Source of the DNA: CAZQYC01 sp964597495
GTDB taxonomy: Bacteria; Pseudomonadota; Gammaproteobacteria; Steroidobacterales; Steroidobacteraceae
Direction: 5' to 3'
Assembly: GCA_964597495.1 (NCBI GenBank)
Contig: CAZQYC010000006.1
Coordinates: 1-64,000 of the forward strand
Length of the DNA: 64,000 nucleotides
Shown here: one piece after another, positions 51,232 to 60,257 of the stretch
How positions within the stretch are numbered: the stretch's first letter is position 1
Layout: the number at the start of each line of letters is the position of its first letter
The notes under the pieces: model-generated
Database searches by the model: none
What the model saw: the letters and a program-made list of their open reading frames with translations, nothing else
Told to the model about the DNA's origin: nothing
Made by a program: the position numbers and the translations under genes

Positions 51232-51275
51232 ACTAGGCTTAAGGTTACGAGACTTAAGGTTTACGAGACTCAGGG
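51232..51275. repeat. tandem repeats, period 15-16, at the lptD stop
   Basis: actaggcttaaggtt, acgagacttaaggttt, acgagactcaggg. The heptamers cgagact and taaggtt alternate. They lie between lptD and surA and overlap the lptD stop codon. Confidence 0.75.
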
Positions 51276-53570
51276 AACGCTGCTGAAGTCGTTGCGCGCC
51301 GCGGAGTATCCTTGAATCGACTCGCGGAGGAAAGCATCGACCGGATTTCCGACATTGGAGAGGCCCGTGAGTTCCAGTTGTGCTTTGACCTCCCAATCGG
51401 AGTTTCCGGTCAAACTGCTCACCGAACGGCTTGCCAGCAGGCGGATTCCCCAGCAACAAGACCGGTACTCGAAACCGCCGAGCCGTTCGATGGCTGCATG
51501 ATCCTCAAGCGAATACACGGCTCGACCGTAGATACTCCAGGCGTTCCCTAAAGGCCATGCGATGGAGCCGTCGATCTGCTTCAAGACCCCGGGCTCCGTG
51601 GTTTGCGTAACGCCGCTGGTCAATGTGCCGCCAGCCAAGGTATTGCGTCTGCGATACCGATAGCCCAGATTGATCACCTGTCCCGGATCCGGTCGATATT
51701 GAAATCCAAGTTCAGTGCGTTCGTAGCGGCTTTCAGCCGGGTTCCATTGCACGCCCGCGTGCGCGCTCCAGCTGCGATAAGCACTGAGATCCAATTCGCC
51801 GATGACATCCGAACTGCCTTTGTCGTCGAGCGGTTCGCCCGGAAGGCCTACCCGCTGGGCGGCAAATCGATAGAGCTCTCCCACGCTCGCCGAAAGTACC
51901 TGCCTGCCGTCTTCCCCCAGCAAGCGGCTGGTGACTCCTAAAGCGACATGGTTGAGATCCCCTAGTCGGTCGGGACCCGCATAGCGTTCCGTTTGAAACA
52001 GGCGAATCAGGTTGAAATCGGGTGGCGCGGTATCGAAAACCGGAAGCTCATCCTGGTTGCGATAGGGGACGTAGGCATACAGAAAACGCGGCTCCAACGT
52101 TTGCACTCTTTCGTTTCGCGATCCTGTTTCACGCTCCAGTGTCATGCCTCCATCTACGCTGAAAATCGGCGCCGTCCGTGATGGAGTGAGATTGGCGCCG
52201 CTTTGAAGACTACCTGGATCGAGACGGTACGTCGTATAACGCAGCGCTGCCGCCGGCTCCAAGTAAACGCCGTGGCTCCGTAGCGGCAGCCGAAGCTCAG
52301 GACGAACGTCGAATCGCTGCGAGTTCACGAACGTCGTGCCGTCGAGAGTGCGTTTAAACGCAGTGAGTTCGCTTTCGAGGATCGCCGTTAGACCGAGAAA
52401 TCGATCGGGAAAATACCCGGTAAACAGCAATTGCGGGAATAACGTGTACGGCCGGTCGTCGCGCGCAATGCTGGGATCGAGGATTTGGTAATTTTCGGCA
52501 CGCGCCGAGAGCACCCATTCGTCGTCGCGGTAAATCAACTCCGCACGGCGCGGAAGGGCCACAAGGTTGGTGTAGGTCGCGCTGCCGAAGTCTTCGAACC
52601 AGGCGATATCGCCGAGATTGACGCCGTCGGCGTTAAAACGCAGGCGCGAAGTGAAGTCGGTTTGTTCGTGCAGCTCGACAAAGGTGCGATCGGTGCCGGT
52701 TTCTCGGTCGTCCGGCAAGTAATTGACGTTGAGTTGACCTTTGCTATGCCTGTTGAGAAAGCGAAACTCCCCTCCAGCGTCGACGCCCCGCGAGCTGTAC
52801 CAGCTGGGCGTGAAGGTAGCATCGTACCCGTCGCCGATCCGCCAATACCAAGGCAGCGAGAACTTCCAACCGCTGCGCGAGGAATGACCGAATTCGGGAA
52901 AAAGAAGGCCGCTCTTGGGTTCGTTGCCGACGGGGAACGAAATATAGGGCGTATAGAGAATGGGGATGCCTTTGAAGTCCACGCGAATGCCGGTGCCGGT
53001 GCCGATGCGGGCGCTTTCGTCGACATGTAAGTGACCGATCTTGAGTTCCCAGGCCGGTTGCGGCGTTGGACAGGTGGTATAGCGCACATCATGAAGGTCG
53101 ATCTCTCCCTCGGCGGAAAGGCGGATTCGACCGGCGGATCCATGTCCCGCGCGGGCCGGAATCGCAAACTTCGTATGATCGAATTGCGCGGCGCCGGATT
53201 CCGAGGCGGCAGCCCCTTCGCCGGACAGTGTCAGGTTCGGATCGACTAGCTGTACTTCGCCCGGGATCCAAAAATCGTCCGTGCTTGCCCGATACTCGAT
53301 CTCCTGCGCCCGCAAGATACGATCGCCCTGACGGAGTTCGACGTCTCCCTTAAGCGCGATGTCGCCATTCGGCTGGCGGGCTACGCTCGTTGCGGACGCT
53401 GCTGGGTCGTCGGCATCGGGCCGGACTCGGCTGGGATTGTTGCGAGCATCGTGCAGGCACCCGTCGGAGTCCGTGCAGCGTGCGGGCGTGGGGCAATCGG
53501 CTGCATTGGATGGCAGCCAGCACGCACATAGGAGTAACGCACCGGCCATTCTCCATTCGAATACTCTCAT
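51270..53570 (-). CDS. lptD: LPS-assembly protein LptD
   Basis: 766 aa outer-membrane protein that inserts LPS into the outer leaflet with LptE. The signal peptide ends SNA. The N-terminal LptA-like jellyroll has DIALKGDVELRQGDRILRAQEIEY and the barrel starts around 220 (IPILYTPYISFPVGNEPKSG). Cysteines for the essential disulfides are present: a group near the N-terminus (DCPTPARC, DGC) and the adjacent pair in YRSCCWGIRL near the C-terminus. It heads a lptD-surA-pdxA-rsmA run and diverges from amgK-murU. Confidence 0.95.
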   Translation of the reverse strand: MRVFEWRMAGALLLCACWLPSNAADCPTPARCTDSDGCLHDARNNPSRVRPDADDPAASATSVARQPNGDIALKGDVELRQGDRILRAQEIEYRASTDDFWIPGEVQLVDPNLTLSGEGAAASESGAAQFDHTKFAIPARAGHGSAGRIRLSAEGEIDLHDVRYTTCPTPQPAWELKIGHLHVDESARIGTGTGIRVDFKGIPILYTPYISFPVGNEPKSGLLFPEFGHSSRSGWKFSLPWYWRIGDGYDATFTPSWYSSRGVDAGGEFRFLNRHSKGQLNVNYLPDDRETGTDRTFVELHEQTDFTSRLRFNADGVNLGDIAWFEDFGSATYTNLVALPRRAELIYRDDEWVLSARAENYQILDPSIARDDRPYTLFPQLLFTGYFPDRFLGLTAILESELTAFKRTLDGTTFVNSQRFDVRPELRLPLRSHGVYLEPAAALRYTTYRLDPGSLQSGANLTPSRTAPIFSVDGGMTLERETGSRNERVQTLEPRFLYAYVPYRNQDELPVFDTAPPDFNLIRLFQTERYAGPDRLGDLNHVALGVTSRLLGEDGRQVLSASVGELYRFAAQRVGLPGEPLDDKGSSDVIGELDLSAYRSWSAHAGVQWNPAESRYERTELGFQYRPDPGQVINLGYRYRRRNTLAGGTLTSGVTQTTEPGVLKQIDGSIAWPLGNAWSIYGRAVYSLEDHAAIERLGGFEYRSCCWGIRLLASRSVSSLTGNSDWEVKAQLELTGLSNVGNPVDAFLRESIQGYSAARNDFSSVP

Positions 53571-53658
53571 GTGAGCGGAGCTCGCACTCGACGGCGGAGT
53601 GATTTCTGTGCTGACATTGCGCTCATTATGCCGAATTATAATGATGGTCTTTAGATAT

Positions 53659-53696
53659 CCATTTTACTGGCCGTTTTACCGGGCCATTTTAATTGG
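53659..53696. repeat. 13-base tandem array, three copies
   Basis: ccattttactgg, ccgttttaccggg, ccattttaattgg, in the lptD/amgK divergent gap about 30 bases upstream of the amgK start. Confidence 0.8.
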
Positions 53697-53728
53697 CTAA
53701 CTTTGTCCGCCAACCTTAAAGGGAGCTC

Positions 53729-54763
53729 GTGACTTTGCCGTCCATTGAATCCAACGATGCCCGAGTGTTGCAACTTACCGCATGGAGTCGCGGGGTTCTC
53801 GGCAGGAGCGAACTGGAAATTTCGGTGGCCTCGGCCGATGCGAGTTTTCGCCGCTACTTTCGTGCTCGTGCCGGATCGCAGTCCTGGATCGTGATGGATG
53901 CTCCGCCGGAAAAAGAAGACACCGCTCCCTACCTGAAAGTTGCGCAGATGCTTGCGATCGCCGGCGTGAACGCGCCCAAGGTCTTTGCGCAAAATCCACG
54001 CGAAGGTTTCTTGTTGCTGTCGGATCTGGGCGATCGCACCTATTTGACGGAGCTTGCCGACGAAGGGCGTGCAGACTCCTTATACGACGATGCGATTGCC
54101 GCGCTAGTAGCGATGCAGGTCGGTTGCGCCGCCGGGGTTGACCAATTGCCTTCTTACGATGCCGCGCTGTTGAACCGTGAAATGGAATTGTTCCCCGAGT
54201 GGTTCGTGGGAAGGCATCTGCAGATCGAAATCGGCTCCGCCGATCGGGCGTTGCTTGATGAGGCGTTCGCGCTCCTCGGAGATTCGGCGCTTAGGCAGCC
54301 CCGCGTGTTCGTGCACCGCGACTACCATTCGCGCAATCTAATGGTTACCGAACGCGACGTGCACGGACCGAATCCGGGCATCCTCGATTTCCAAGACGCG
54401 GTTTGCGGGCCCATTACCTACGATTTGGTTTCGCTGTTGCGCGATTGTTATATCGCCTGGCCGTTGCAGAGAGTGCACGGATGGCTGCGCGACTATCGCG
54501 CTCGGGCCGGAGACGCGGGCCTTGAAACCGGAGCGTCGGAAGCCGAGTTCGTGCGGGGATTCGATTTGATGGGCGTACAACGGCATCTTAAGGCGATAGG
54601 AATATTTGCGCGGCTTGCGCATCGCGACGGCAAGCGCGGCTACTTGAACGATATTCCGCGCACGCTGAATTATGTTCGCACGGTGCTGTCCTCGTATCCG
54701 GAGTTGAAGGGGCTGGCACAGTTCATCGACTCGCGAATTGCACCGGAGTTGGAGCGGCAATGA
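53729..54763 (+). CDS. amgK: anomeric MurNAc/GlcNAc sugar kinase
   Basis: 344 aa from GTG at 53729 with aaaggga upstream. An aminoglycoside-phosphotransferase-fold kinase that phosphorylates recycled N-acetylmuramate at C1 in the cell-wall recycling route. The fold is shown by ASFRRYFRARAG, the Brenner motif VHRDYHSRNLMV and the metal motif ILDFQDAVCGPITYDLVSLL. It overlaps murU by four bases. This AmgK-MurU shunt bypasses de novo UDP-MurNAc synthesis and is linked to intrinsic fosfomycin resistance in Pseudomonas. Confidence 0.93.
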   Translation: MTLPSIESNDARVLQLTAWSRGVLGRSELEISVASADASFRRYFRARAGSQSWIVMDAPPEKEDTAPYLKVAQMLAIAGVNAPKVFAQNPREGFLLLSDLGDRTYLTELADEGRADSLYDDAIAALVAMQVGCAAGVDQLPSYDAALLNREMELFPEWFVGRHLQIEIGSADRALLDEAFALLGDSALRQPRVFVHRDYHSRNLMVTERDVHGPNPGILDFQDAVCGPITYDLVSLLRDCYIAWPLQRVHGWLRDYRARAGDAGLETGASEAEFVRGFDLMGVQRHLKAIGIFARLAHRDGKRGYLNDIPRTLNYVRTVLSSYPELKGLAQFIDSRIAPELERQ

Positions 54764-55485
54764 CTGTTTCGAGCGCGTCGGCTACGGACCGCAAGGGAGC
54801 TCCAAAAGCGGCCATGATTCTTGCGGCAGGACGAGGCGAGCGGATGCGACCATTCACGGACGTCCATCCAAAGCCGCTGGCAACCATCGCCGGGAAGTCG
54901 CTGATCGAGTATCACGTCGACCGCCTAGTCGCTGCCGGCGTCGAGCGCATCGTCATCAATGTCGCCTGGCTCGGCTCGCAAATACGCGAGGCCCTTGGGG
55001 ACGGTAGCCGGTATCGGGTCGAAATTTTCTACAGCGACGAAGGTTCGACGGCGCTCGATACGGGTGGCGGGATTTTTCGCGCGTTACCGGCGCTGGGATC
55101 GGATCCGTTTTGGGTGGTCAGCGCCGACTTGTGGACCGAGTACGCCCTTTCCGATCCGCAGTCGACGTTGCGGCAGGGTGACCTTGCCCATTTGGTCATG
55201 GTGGCCAATCCCGATTTCCATCCAAAAGGCGACTTTTGCCTTCAAAACGGACGTGTCACTGAAACCGATGGGACGCGTCTGACGTATGGAAGCATGGCAA
55301 TCCTACATCCTCAGTTGTTCCACCAATGTCGTCCGGGTGTATTTTCGGTGGTGCCCTTGTTGATCGACGCGATGAGGGCGGGCCGAGTCGGCGGTGAAGT
55401 ATTTAGTGGCATCTGGCATAACGTCGGCACGATGGCTCAATTGCAATCGCTCGATCGCGAAATGCGCGCCATTCCGAATGTCTAG
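54760..55485 (+). CDS. murU: MurNAc-1-phosphate uridylyltransferase
   Basis: 241 aa. Uses UTP to make UDP-MurNAc from MurNAc-1-phosphate, the step after AmgK. The nucleotidyltransferase signature is AMILAAGRGERMRPFT with KPLATIAGKSLIEYHVD. The metal Asp is in FWVVSADLWTEY, where family members have a Gly-Asp or Ala-Asp. It is translationally coupled to amgK. No further recycling genes follow. Confidence 0.93.
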   Translation: MTVSSASATDRKGAPKAAMILAAGRGERMRPFTDVHPKPLATIAGKSLIEYHVDRLVAAGVERIVINVAWLGSQIREALGDGSRYRVEIFYSDEGSTALDTGGGIFRALPALGSDPFWVVSADLWTEYALSDPQSTLRQGDLAHLVMVANPDFHPKGDFCLQNGRVTETDGTRLTYGSMAILHPQLFHQCRPGVFSVVPLLIDAMRAGRVGGEVFSGIWHNVGTMAQLQSLDREMRAIPNV

Positions 55486-56194
55486 GTTTAACGTTCGGGC
55501 ACAATGTTAGGGGTTAAATCAGCAGCTGGGACAAAACGATTTGTTGCACCGCGCCGGCAACCCGAATGCGGGACAAAACCGTTTATTTACGTATGCAAAG
55601 CGATAACGGAGATTTACACCGCGGTTCAGAGCAGGCTCTTGCTGTCGCAAGTAGATTCGCTGATCCGTTTCTGCATCTTGCGGGAGCCTACGTTGCGAAA
55701 TGCGTAAGGCGACACTGCGCATGTGCGCCATCAAGCGGCTTTTATCGGCATTTTTCGTATCGGAGCAGGATCGCCAAGAAAAATCTTGACAGCATTAAGC
55801 GGCCTGTGCGCTTAAGGTCATCCCGATTGCACCCGATTAGGGCTGCAACATTATTTACAAACAGCGCTTGCCTTCGACGGCAAATCTTTATACCGTACGC
55901 GCCGATTTCGCGGTCTGTTGGCGCAGAGCAAGCCGACCGAAAAACTGCCGCCGCCTCGAGGGGGATTCTCAAGGAGATGAGAACCATCCCGATGAGCGAA
56001 GCAGCAGTAAAAGGCGCAGGCCGTTGGGGGCATGTGGAACGCATTCGTACCGGTGCAGTTGAGGCAATCACGCTGCATTCAGTAAAACCGGGCGACTGCA
56101 TGACACGGCAAGAAATTTTAGAGACAAGTTGTTGGAGTAGAGTCGATCCGCTCCGGCAGCCACTACAACTTAATTATTAGCTAGGCGACACTAC
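55486..56194. other. 709-base intergenic region upstream of tonB
   Basis: No gene is supported; a 204-codon open frame here is Cys/Arg-rich, lacks a ribosome site and shows no family likeness. It holds a spaced direct repeat gggacaaaac(g)-tttatt (55527-55545 and 55569-55587). A perfect ttgaca (55786-55791) is followed directly by a 7-bp hairpin ttaagcg/cgcttaa (55795-55815). No Fur box seen. Confidence 0.6.
55527..55587. repeat. spaced direct repeat of 19 bases
   Basis: tgggacaaaacgatttgtt (55527-55545) and cgggacaaaaccgtttatt (55569-55587), spaced 42 bases start to start (four helical turns), 15 of 19 identical. Possibly paired protein-binding sites. Confidence 0.6.
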
Positions 56195-56839
56195 ATGATG
56201 GGCCCCGGTGCAGACTCGACTACGAACACACGCCGCCTGTTTGCGTTCTTTGTTGTTGTCGCCGTCCACGTGATATTGATTTGGGGAGTCAACGCCGGGC
56301 TCAAAGACATGATCGTCGAGAAGGTGCTCGGCAATCTGCAGACCGTCGAGATTGCGGCCCCTAAGGAAGAAGAAGAAAAGCCGCCGCCGCCGCCGCCGAA
56401 GATGGAGACTCCGCCTCCTTTCGTGCCGCCGCCGGAAATTTCCATTGATATCCCGCCGACTGAAACGACGACGGCGATCCAGGTGATTACTCAGCAGCGT
56501 CCGGTGGAGGCGCCGCCCGCGGTATCTGCCCCGCCACATAAGTCGCTCCGAGCCGATCCTAGCCCGGACAAAAAACGCCCGCTTACCCGTCCTGAATATC
56601 CGCCGTCAGAGCAGCGTGCGGGTCATGAAGGCGTTGTGTATCTTGAATTGTTTGTTCAGGTCGACGGCCGCATCGGCGAAACAAGGGTGAAGACATCGTC
56701 TGGGTTTCCACGACTGGACGAAGCGGCAGCGGAGCATGCGAAACGCAACTATCGCCTTATTCCCGCAAAGGACGACGAGGGCAAGCCGATTGCCGTATGG
56801 GTTACGTTGCCGATCGCATTTAAGCTCGATGGCAAGTGA
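56195..56839 (+). CDS. tonB: TonB-family energy transducer
   Basis: 214 aa. A single N-terminal membrane anchor at about 14-34 (FAFFVVVAVHVILIWGVNAG). A Pro/Glu-rich periplasm-spanning segment (KPPPPPPKMETPPPFVPPP) runs to about 130. The C-terminal TonB domain has YPPSEQRAGHEGVVYLELFV, FPRLDEAAAEHAKRNYRLIPA and VWVTLPIAFKL. It links the ExbB-ExbD proton motor encoded next to outer-membrane receptors such as those at 20.2 and 33.7 kb. First gene of a six-gene run. Confidence 0.93.
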   Translation: MMGPGADSTTNTRRLFAFFVVVAVHVILIWGVNAGLKDMIVEKVLGNLQTVEIAAPKEEEEKPPPPPPKMETPPPFVPPPEISIDIPPTETTTAIQVITQQRPVEAPPAVSAPPHKSLRADPSPDKKRPLTRPEYPPSEQRAGHEGVVYLELFVQVDGRIGETRVKTSSGFPRLDEAAAEHAKRNYRLIPAKDDEGKPIAVWVTLPIAFKLDGK

Positions 56840-56934
56840 TTGTCGTATTGCGATAATGGATTGCAGCAGTCGATTTTTGGATGACTATTTTAATTCTAGT
56901 AAAAATTGGGTTTTGAACAGAGGAAACTCCTTCC

Positions 56935-57636
56935 ATGGGCGCTGAGACACAACAAGCTAATGAAGTAATGAAGATGTTCGACGTGATCCTCACCGGAGGT
57001 CCCGTCAGCATCACGATTTCGGTCACGCTAGGACTAATGTCGATGGTTTGTTGGTTCATCACCATCACCAAGCTGTTGGAGCAACGAACGCTCAATAAGC
57101 AATACGGCGACATCCAACGAGAAGCCCAGAAAGGCGGCTTTTGGTCGGGCAGCTTGCGCGACAGCGTGGAAAAGCTGAAGGGTAAGAATCACGCCTACAA
57201 GCAAATCGCCGAAGAAGGGTTGCGTGCCGCCGAGCACCACGAAGGACATCTGACCGAGCAAATGGAACTGCACGAGTGGATTACCCTGTCCCTGCAGCGA
57301 GCCGTCGAACTCGTGAGCAATCGTCTGACCAGCGGACTGTGGTTCCTGGCGACCACCGGTTCCACCGCGCCCTTTATCGGTTTGATGGGTACGGTGTACG
57401 GTATTTACCGCGCGATGGACGCCATCAGAGCCAGCGGCCAGGCCAGCATCGAAAGAACGGCCGGCCCCATCGGCGAAGCATTGGTGATGACGTTGTTCGG
57501 TTTGTTGGTGGCCGTTCCGGCGGTTATCTTCTACAACCTGCTGCTTCGTCGGAACAAGGACATCATGGAAAAGACGCGTTTTTATGCTAGCGGCGTGCAC
57601 TCGTATTTAGTTAGCACCACCCGTTCTCGTAAGTAG
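56935..57636 (+). CDS. exbB: MotA/TolQ/ExbB proton channel protein
   Basis: 233 aa inner-membrane protein with three predicted transmembrane segments: about 20-40 (SITISVTLGLMSMVCWFITI), about 130-155 and about 175-200. The cytoplasmic loop lies between the first and second. The channel signature is FLATTGSTAPFIGLMGTVYGIYRAM with SGQASIERTAGPIGEALVMTLFGLLVAVPAV. With ExbD it forms the proton-driven motor for TonB. It follows tonB after 95 bases. Confidence 0.95.
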   Translation: MGAETQQANEVMKMFDVILTGGPVSITISVTLGLMSMVCWFITITKLLEQRTLNKQYGDIQREAQKGGFWSGSLRDSVEKLKGKNHAYKQIAEEGLRAAEHHEGHLTEQMELHEWITLSLQRAVELVSNRLTSGLWFLATTGSTAPFIGLMGTVYGIYRAMDAIRASGQASIERTAGPIGEALVMTLFGLLVAVPAVIFYNLLLRRNKDIMEKTRFYASGVHSYLVSTTRSRK

Positions 57637-57724
57637 ACCGGACGATAGTAAGCAAACCGTAGTAGTCAGTGTGCGAAGCACTTTCTTTATCGGCTGCTTG
57701 AAGACCACATCGGAGCGCTAACAA

Positions 57725-58153
57725 ATGTCGATGAATGTTTCACAAGGCGGTGACGATGAAGAGCAAGTCATGGCCGATATTAACGTCACGCCGCTCGTTG
57801 ACGTTATGTTGGTGTTGTTGATCATCTTCTTGATCACCGTTCCGGTGGCCAAGCTGGATCAGCCCGTTGCGCTGCCCAAGATTACGAATATCGAAACCAA
57901 GTCCAAACCGGAATTCGTCATCCTTTCGATTACGGAAAATGGGGATATCTATCTTGGGGCGCGGCTGTTCGCGACGGCCACCGAACTGAAGGAATACATC
58001 AGGACCCGCGCGGTGGAGAGACCGCAACCGGAAGTTCACATCAGAGCGGACTCCAATGTGCTCTACGCGAGCGTCGGGCGAGCCATCATGGCGGTGCATC
58101 AAGGCGGTATCGTGAAAGTGGCATTCATTACGGAGCCGCCGCCTAACAATTAG
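57725..58153 (+). CDS. exbD: biopolymer transport protein ExbD (first copy)
   Basis: 142 aa. A single transmembrane helix, MADINVTPLVDVMLVLLIIFLITVPVA, carries the essential proton-carrying Asp in LVDVML. The periplasmic C-terminal domain (EFVILSITENGDIYLG, PQPEVHIRADSNVLYASVGRAI) follows. This is the canonical copy. The stop overlaps a set of 14-base repeats. A second exbD follows after 98 bases. Confidence 0.94.
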   Translation: MSMNVSQGGDDEEQVMADINVTPLVDVMLVLLIIFLITVPVAKLDQPVALPKITNIETKSKPEFVILSITENGDIYLGARLFATATELKEYIRTRAVERPQPEVHIRADSNVLYASVGRAIMAVHQGGIVKVAFITEPPPNN

Positions 58154-58162
58154 TCCTGATTG

Positions 58163-58190
58163 CCTCATTGTTAGGGCCTAATTGTTGGGT
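58163..58190. repeat. 14-base tandem duplication
   Basis: cctcattgttaggg (58163-58176) and cctaattgttgggt (58177-58190), 11 of 14 identical. The upstream cctaacaattag (58142-58153), which includes the exbD stop, is an inverted copy of the second unit. Confidence 0.7.
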
Positions 58191-58251
58191 AAGCGCAGTA
58201 GCTGTTAACTCTTGGAGCGTATAGCTCGCATAAAGTGGTGGAGTAGATCGA

Positions 58252-58674
58252 ATGGCGATGAGTACAAGTTCGAGCACCGATGATGGCTCGATGATGGATA
58301 TCAACATGACGCCGTTGATCGACGTGCTGCTCGTGTTGCTAATTTATTTGATTATTAACCTCCCTGTTGCCACGCACGCCGTAAAGCTCGATCTGCCGAC
58401 CGGCAAAGGCCAGCCTCCGGCCGTTGATCCGGAAGTGATCAACTTGGACGTGGATTTCGACGGCACTTACTATTGGAATGGCGGGCAGGTGAGCGGCTTG
58501 GCTCAATTGGAAAGTTATTTTCGGCAGGAAGCTCGTAAAGATCCTCAGCCGGAGCTGCATATCAAGCCGAATCGCGGCGTGAAGTATGACTTCGTGGCCA
58601 AGGCACTTGCGGCTGCCCAGCGGAATCAAATCACGCGTATCGGCTTTCTCGGTAACGAGCAATACATCGAGTAG
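58252..58674 (+). CDS. exbD: biopolymer transport protein ExbD (second copy)
   Basis: 140 aa, same architecture as the preceding copy: MMDINMTPLIDVLLVLLIYLIINLPVA with the conserved Asp, then a periplasmic domain (LESYFRQEARKDPQPELHIKPN, VAKALAAAQRNQITRIGFLG). It is clearly a diverged paralogue, so not a recent duplication. Double-exbD operons are known in Xanthomonas, where the second copy is not needed for iron uptake but matters for plant interactions. Its role here is open. Confidence 0.92.
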   Translation: MAMSTSSSTDDGSMMDINMTPLIDVLLVLLIYLIINLPVATHAVKLDLPTGKGQPPAVDPEVINLDVDFDGTYYWNGGQVSGLAQLESYFRQEARKDPQPELHIKPNRGVKYDFVAKALAAAQRNQITRIGFLGNEQYIE

Positions 58675-58702
58675 ACCCTTCGAGTGGGCCATCGAGTAGC
58701 TC
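58665..58702. repeat. tandem repeats of 12-13 bases at the exbD2 stop
   Basis: catcgagtagacc, cttcgagtgggc, catcgagtagctc; the first copy contains the stop codon. A second set follows at 58717-58748: ctgattcctg, ctgaatttccg, ctgaatcctaa. Confidence 0.75.
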
Positions 58703-58934
58703 TACGACAGCCGTACCTGATTCCTGCTGAATTTCCGCTGAATCCTAAAGCTATGGCACGGTTGCCTCCGTCAGTGACGAAACCTGCCGCTCTGTGGGGA
58801 ACCCAGCAGAGCACCTGGCGGACTAACAGGTATGATGCTGCTTAACCGTCGTCCAGATTTCCGCCGACGCATTTCGGTACACAGCACCCAGTGTGTGGCC
58901 GTGTCCTTTACCCGCGTTTTGTGAGAGTACGAGT

Positions 58935-60179
58935 ATGTCCGCACGAATTTCGGCAGTAGTCTTTGCAGTCAGTATTGTGTGTGGCTTCGCCGGTGCGACG
59001 CTTGCGCCGCAAGCGGCCGTTGCTCAGCAAAAAGAACGTACGTTAAACGCTAAGATGGGGCCGTTTGTAGACGCCGCAATCAAAGCCGCAAAAAATAAAC
59101 AATACGATCTTGCATTGGCCAAAGTGAAGGAAGCAGAGGCGGAAAAAAAGACTTCCTACGAACAGTTCAAGATTAACGAAACGCTGGGGTTCATTTACTC
59201 CGGTCAAAAGAAATACGCCGAAGCCGCGGCCGCCTACGAGAAGATGCTCGATACCCCGCAGTTTTTAACACCCGAACAAATTCAGGCGAACACGAAGATA
59301 ATTACGCAGCTGTACGCAGGCGCGCAACAGAACAACAAAGTCGTCGAATACAGCAAGCGCTGGCTGCAAGACAAACCGAACGATACGGAGATGCTGGCCC
59401 TGCTGGGCCAAGCCCAATACAACACGAAGGATTACAAAGCCTGTCAGCAAACGTTTACCTCAGCGGTAACGGCAGCTGAGAGGGGCGGCGCCAAGCCGCA
59501 GGAACCGTGGCTGCGTTTTGCTCAAACTTGCGCGAACACCGCGGGTGAGGAAGTGGCGGAAACGCAAATTTACGAGAAGCTGATTCGTTACTATCCGAAG
59601 CCGGAGTACTGGCAGACCTATCTCCGTCGCGTTTCCCGCAATGAGCGTGCGGACGTCGCCTCGTTCAATTGGCTGCGCCTCATGAGCGAAACGAATTCGC
59701 TGAAGGATGCCGATGACTACATGACCTTTGCGCAGCGTGGCATTACCGAGTACGGCGTTGCTTGCGAAGCCGTTCGAGTGCTTGAGGAAGGGTTCAGCAA
59801 GAAAGTGCTCGGCGCTGAGGGACAGTCGAAGGTTCGGCAGCAAAATACGCTTGCGAAGGCGAAAGAGGCGGCGGCTGCGGACAAGGCGCGGATTCAGCAG
59901 CTGACGACGGAAGCCGAGGCCGATGCTACCGGCCAAAAGAACATCGACATCGCCATGATTCAATTCGGTTGCGAACAGTACGAGCAAGCCATCTCCAATC
60001 TCGAGAAAGGACTCAAAAAGGGCGGCGGCAAAAACCCGTCCCAAGCAAAGCTGGTGCTAGGAATTGCGCAGTTGCATAAAGGCGAGCGAGAAGCCGCACG
60101 CAGCACCTTCAAGTCGTTGTCCAACGATAAAGTGCTGGGCAAGCTGGCGTCGACATGGATACTGCGCAGCTATAACTAA
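58935..60179 (+). CDS. periplasmic TPR protein of the TonB operon (paralogue 1)
   Basis: 414 aa from ATG at 58935, which begins a clear signal peptide (MSARISAVVFAVSIVCGF..AVAQQ). The mature protein is helical with TPR-like repeats (YDLALAKVKEAEAEKKTSYEQF, KKYAEAAAAYEKMLDTP, EQYEQAISNLEKGLKKGG) and a coiled stretch rich in Lys/Ala at about 305-340. It shares RYYPKPEYW and the LRLM, EEGF and LVLGIAQL blocks with the next gene. TPR proteins are accessory parts of TonB2-type systems in Vibrio, so a link to the TonB motor is likely but not shown. Confidence 0.82.
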   Translation: MSARISAVVFAVSIVCGFAGATLAPQAAVAQQKERTLNAKMGPFVDAAIKAAKNKQYDLALAKVKEAEAEKKTSYEQFKINETLGFIYSGQKKYAEAAAAYEKMLDTPQFLTPEQIQANTKIITQLYAGAQQNNKVVEYSKRWLQDKPNDTEMLALLGQAQYNTKDYKACQQTFTSAVTAAERGGAKPQEPWLRFAQTCANTAGEEVAETQIYEKLIRYYPKPEYWQTYLRRVSRNERADVASFNWLRLMSETNSLKDADDYMTFAQRGITEYGVACEAVRVLEEGFSKKVLGAEGQSKVRQQNTLAKAKEAAAADKARIQQLTTEAEADATGQKNIDIAMIQFGCEQYEQAISNLEKGLKKGGGKNPSQAKLVLGIAQLHKGEREAARSTFKSLSNDKVLGKLASTWILRSYN

Positions 60180-60240
60180 TTCTGAGGCGTTGCGTCGAGC
60201 GAGCGAAACCACCGTCGGTTGGCGCTCCATCGGTGACCAC

Positions 60241-60254
60241 GGAGAATGGAGAAT
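60241..60254. repeat. heptamer duplication at a ribosome site
   Basis: ggagaat occurs twice in tandem (60241-60247, 60248-60254). The second copy supplies the ggaga ribosome site for the ATG at 60258. Confidence 0.8.
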
Positions 60255-60257
60255 TCC

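Noticed and set aside
55566..56180. 204-codon open frame upstream of tonB
   Set aside because: Arg/Cys-rich composition, no ribosome site, no family likeness and no predicted fold pattern; best read as non-coding.
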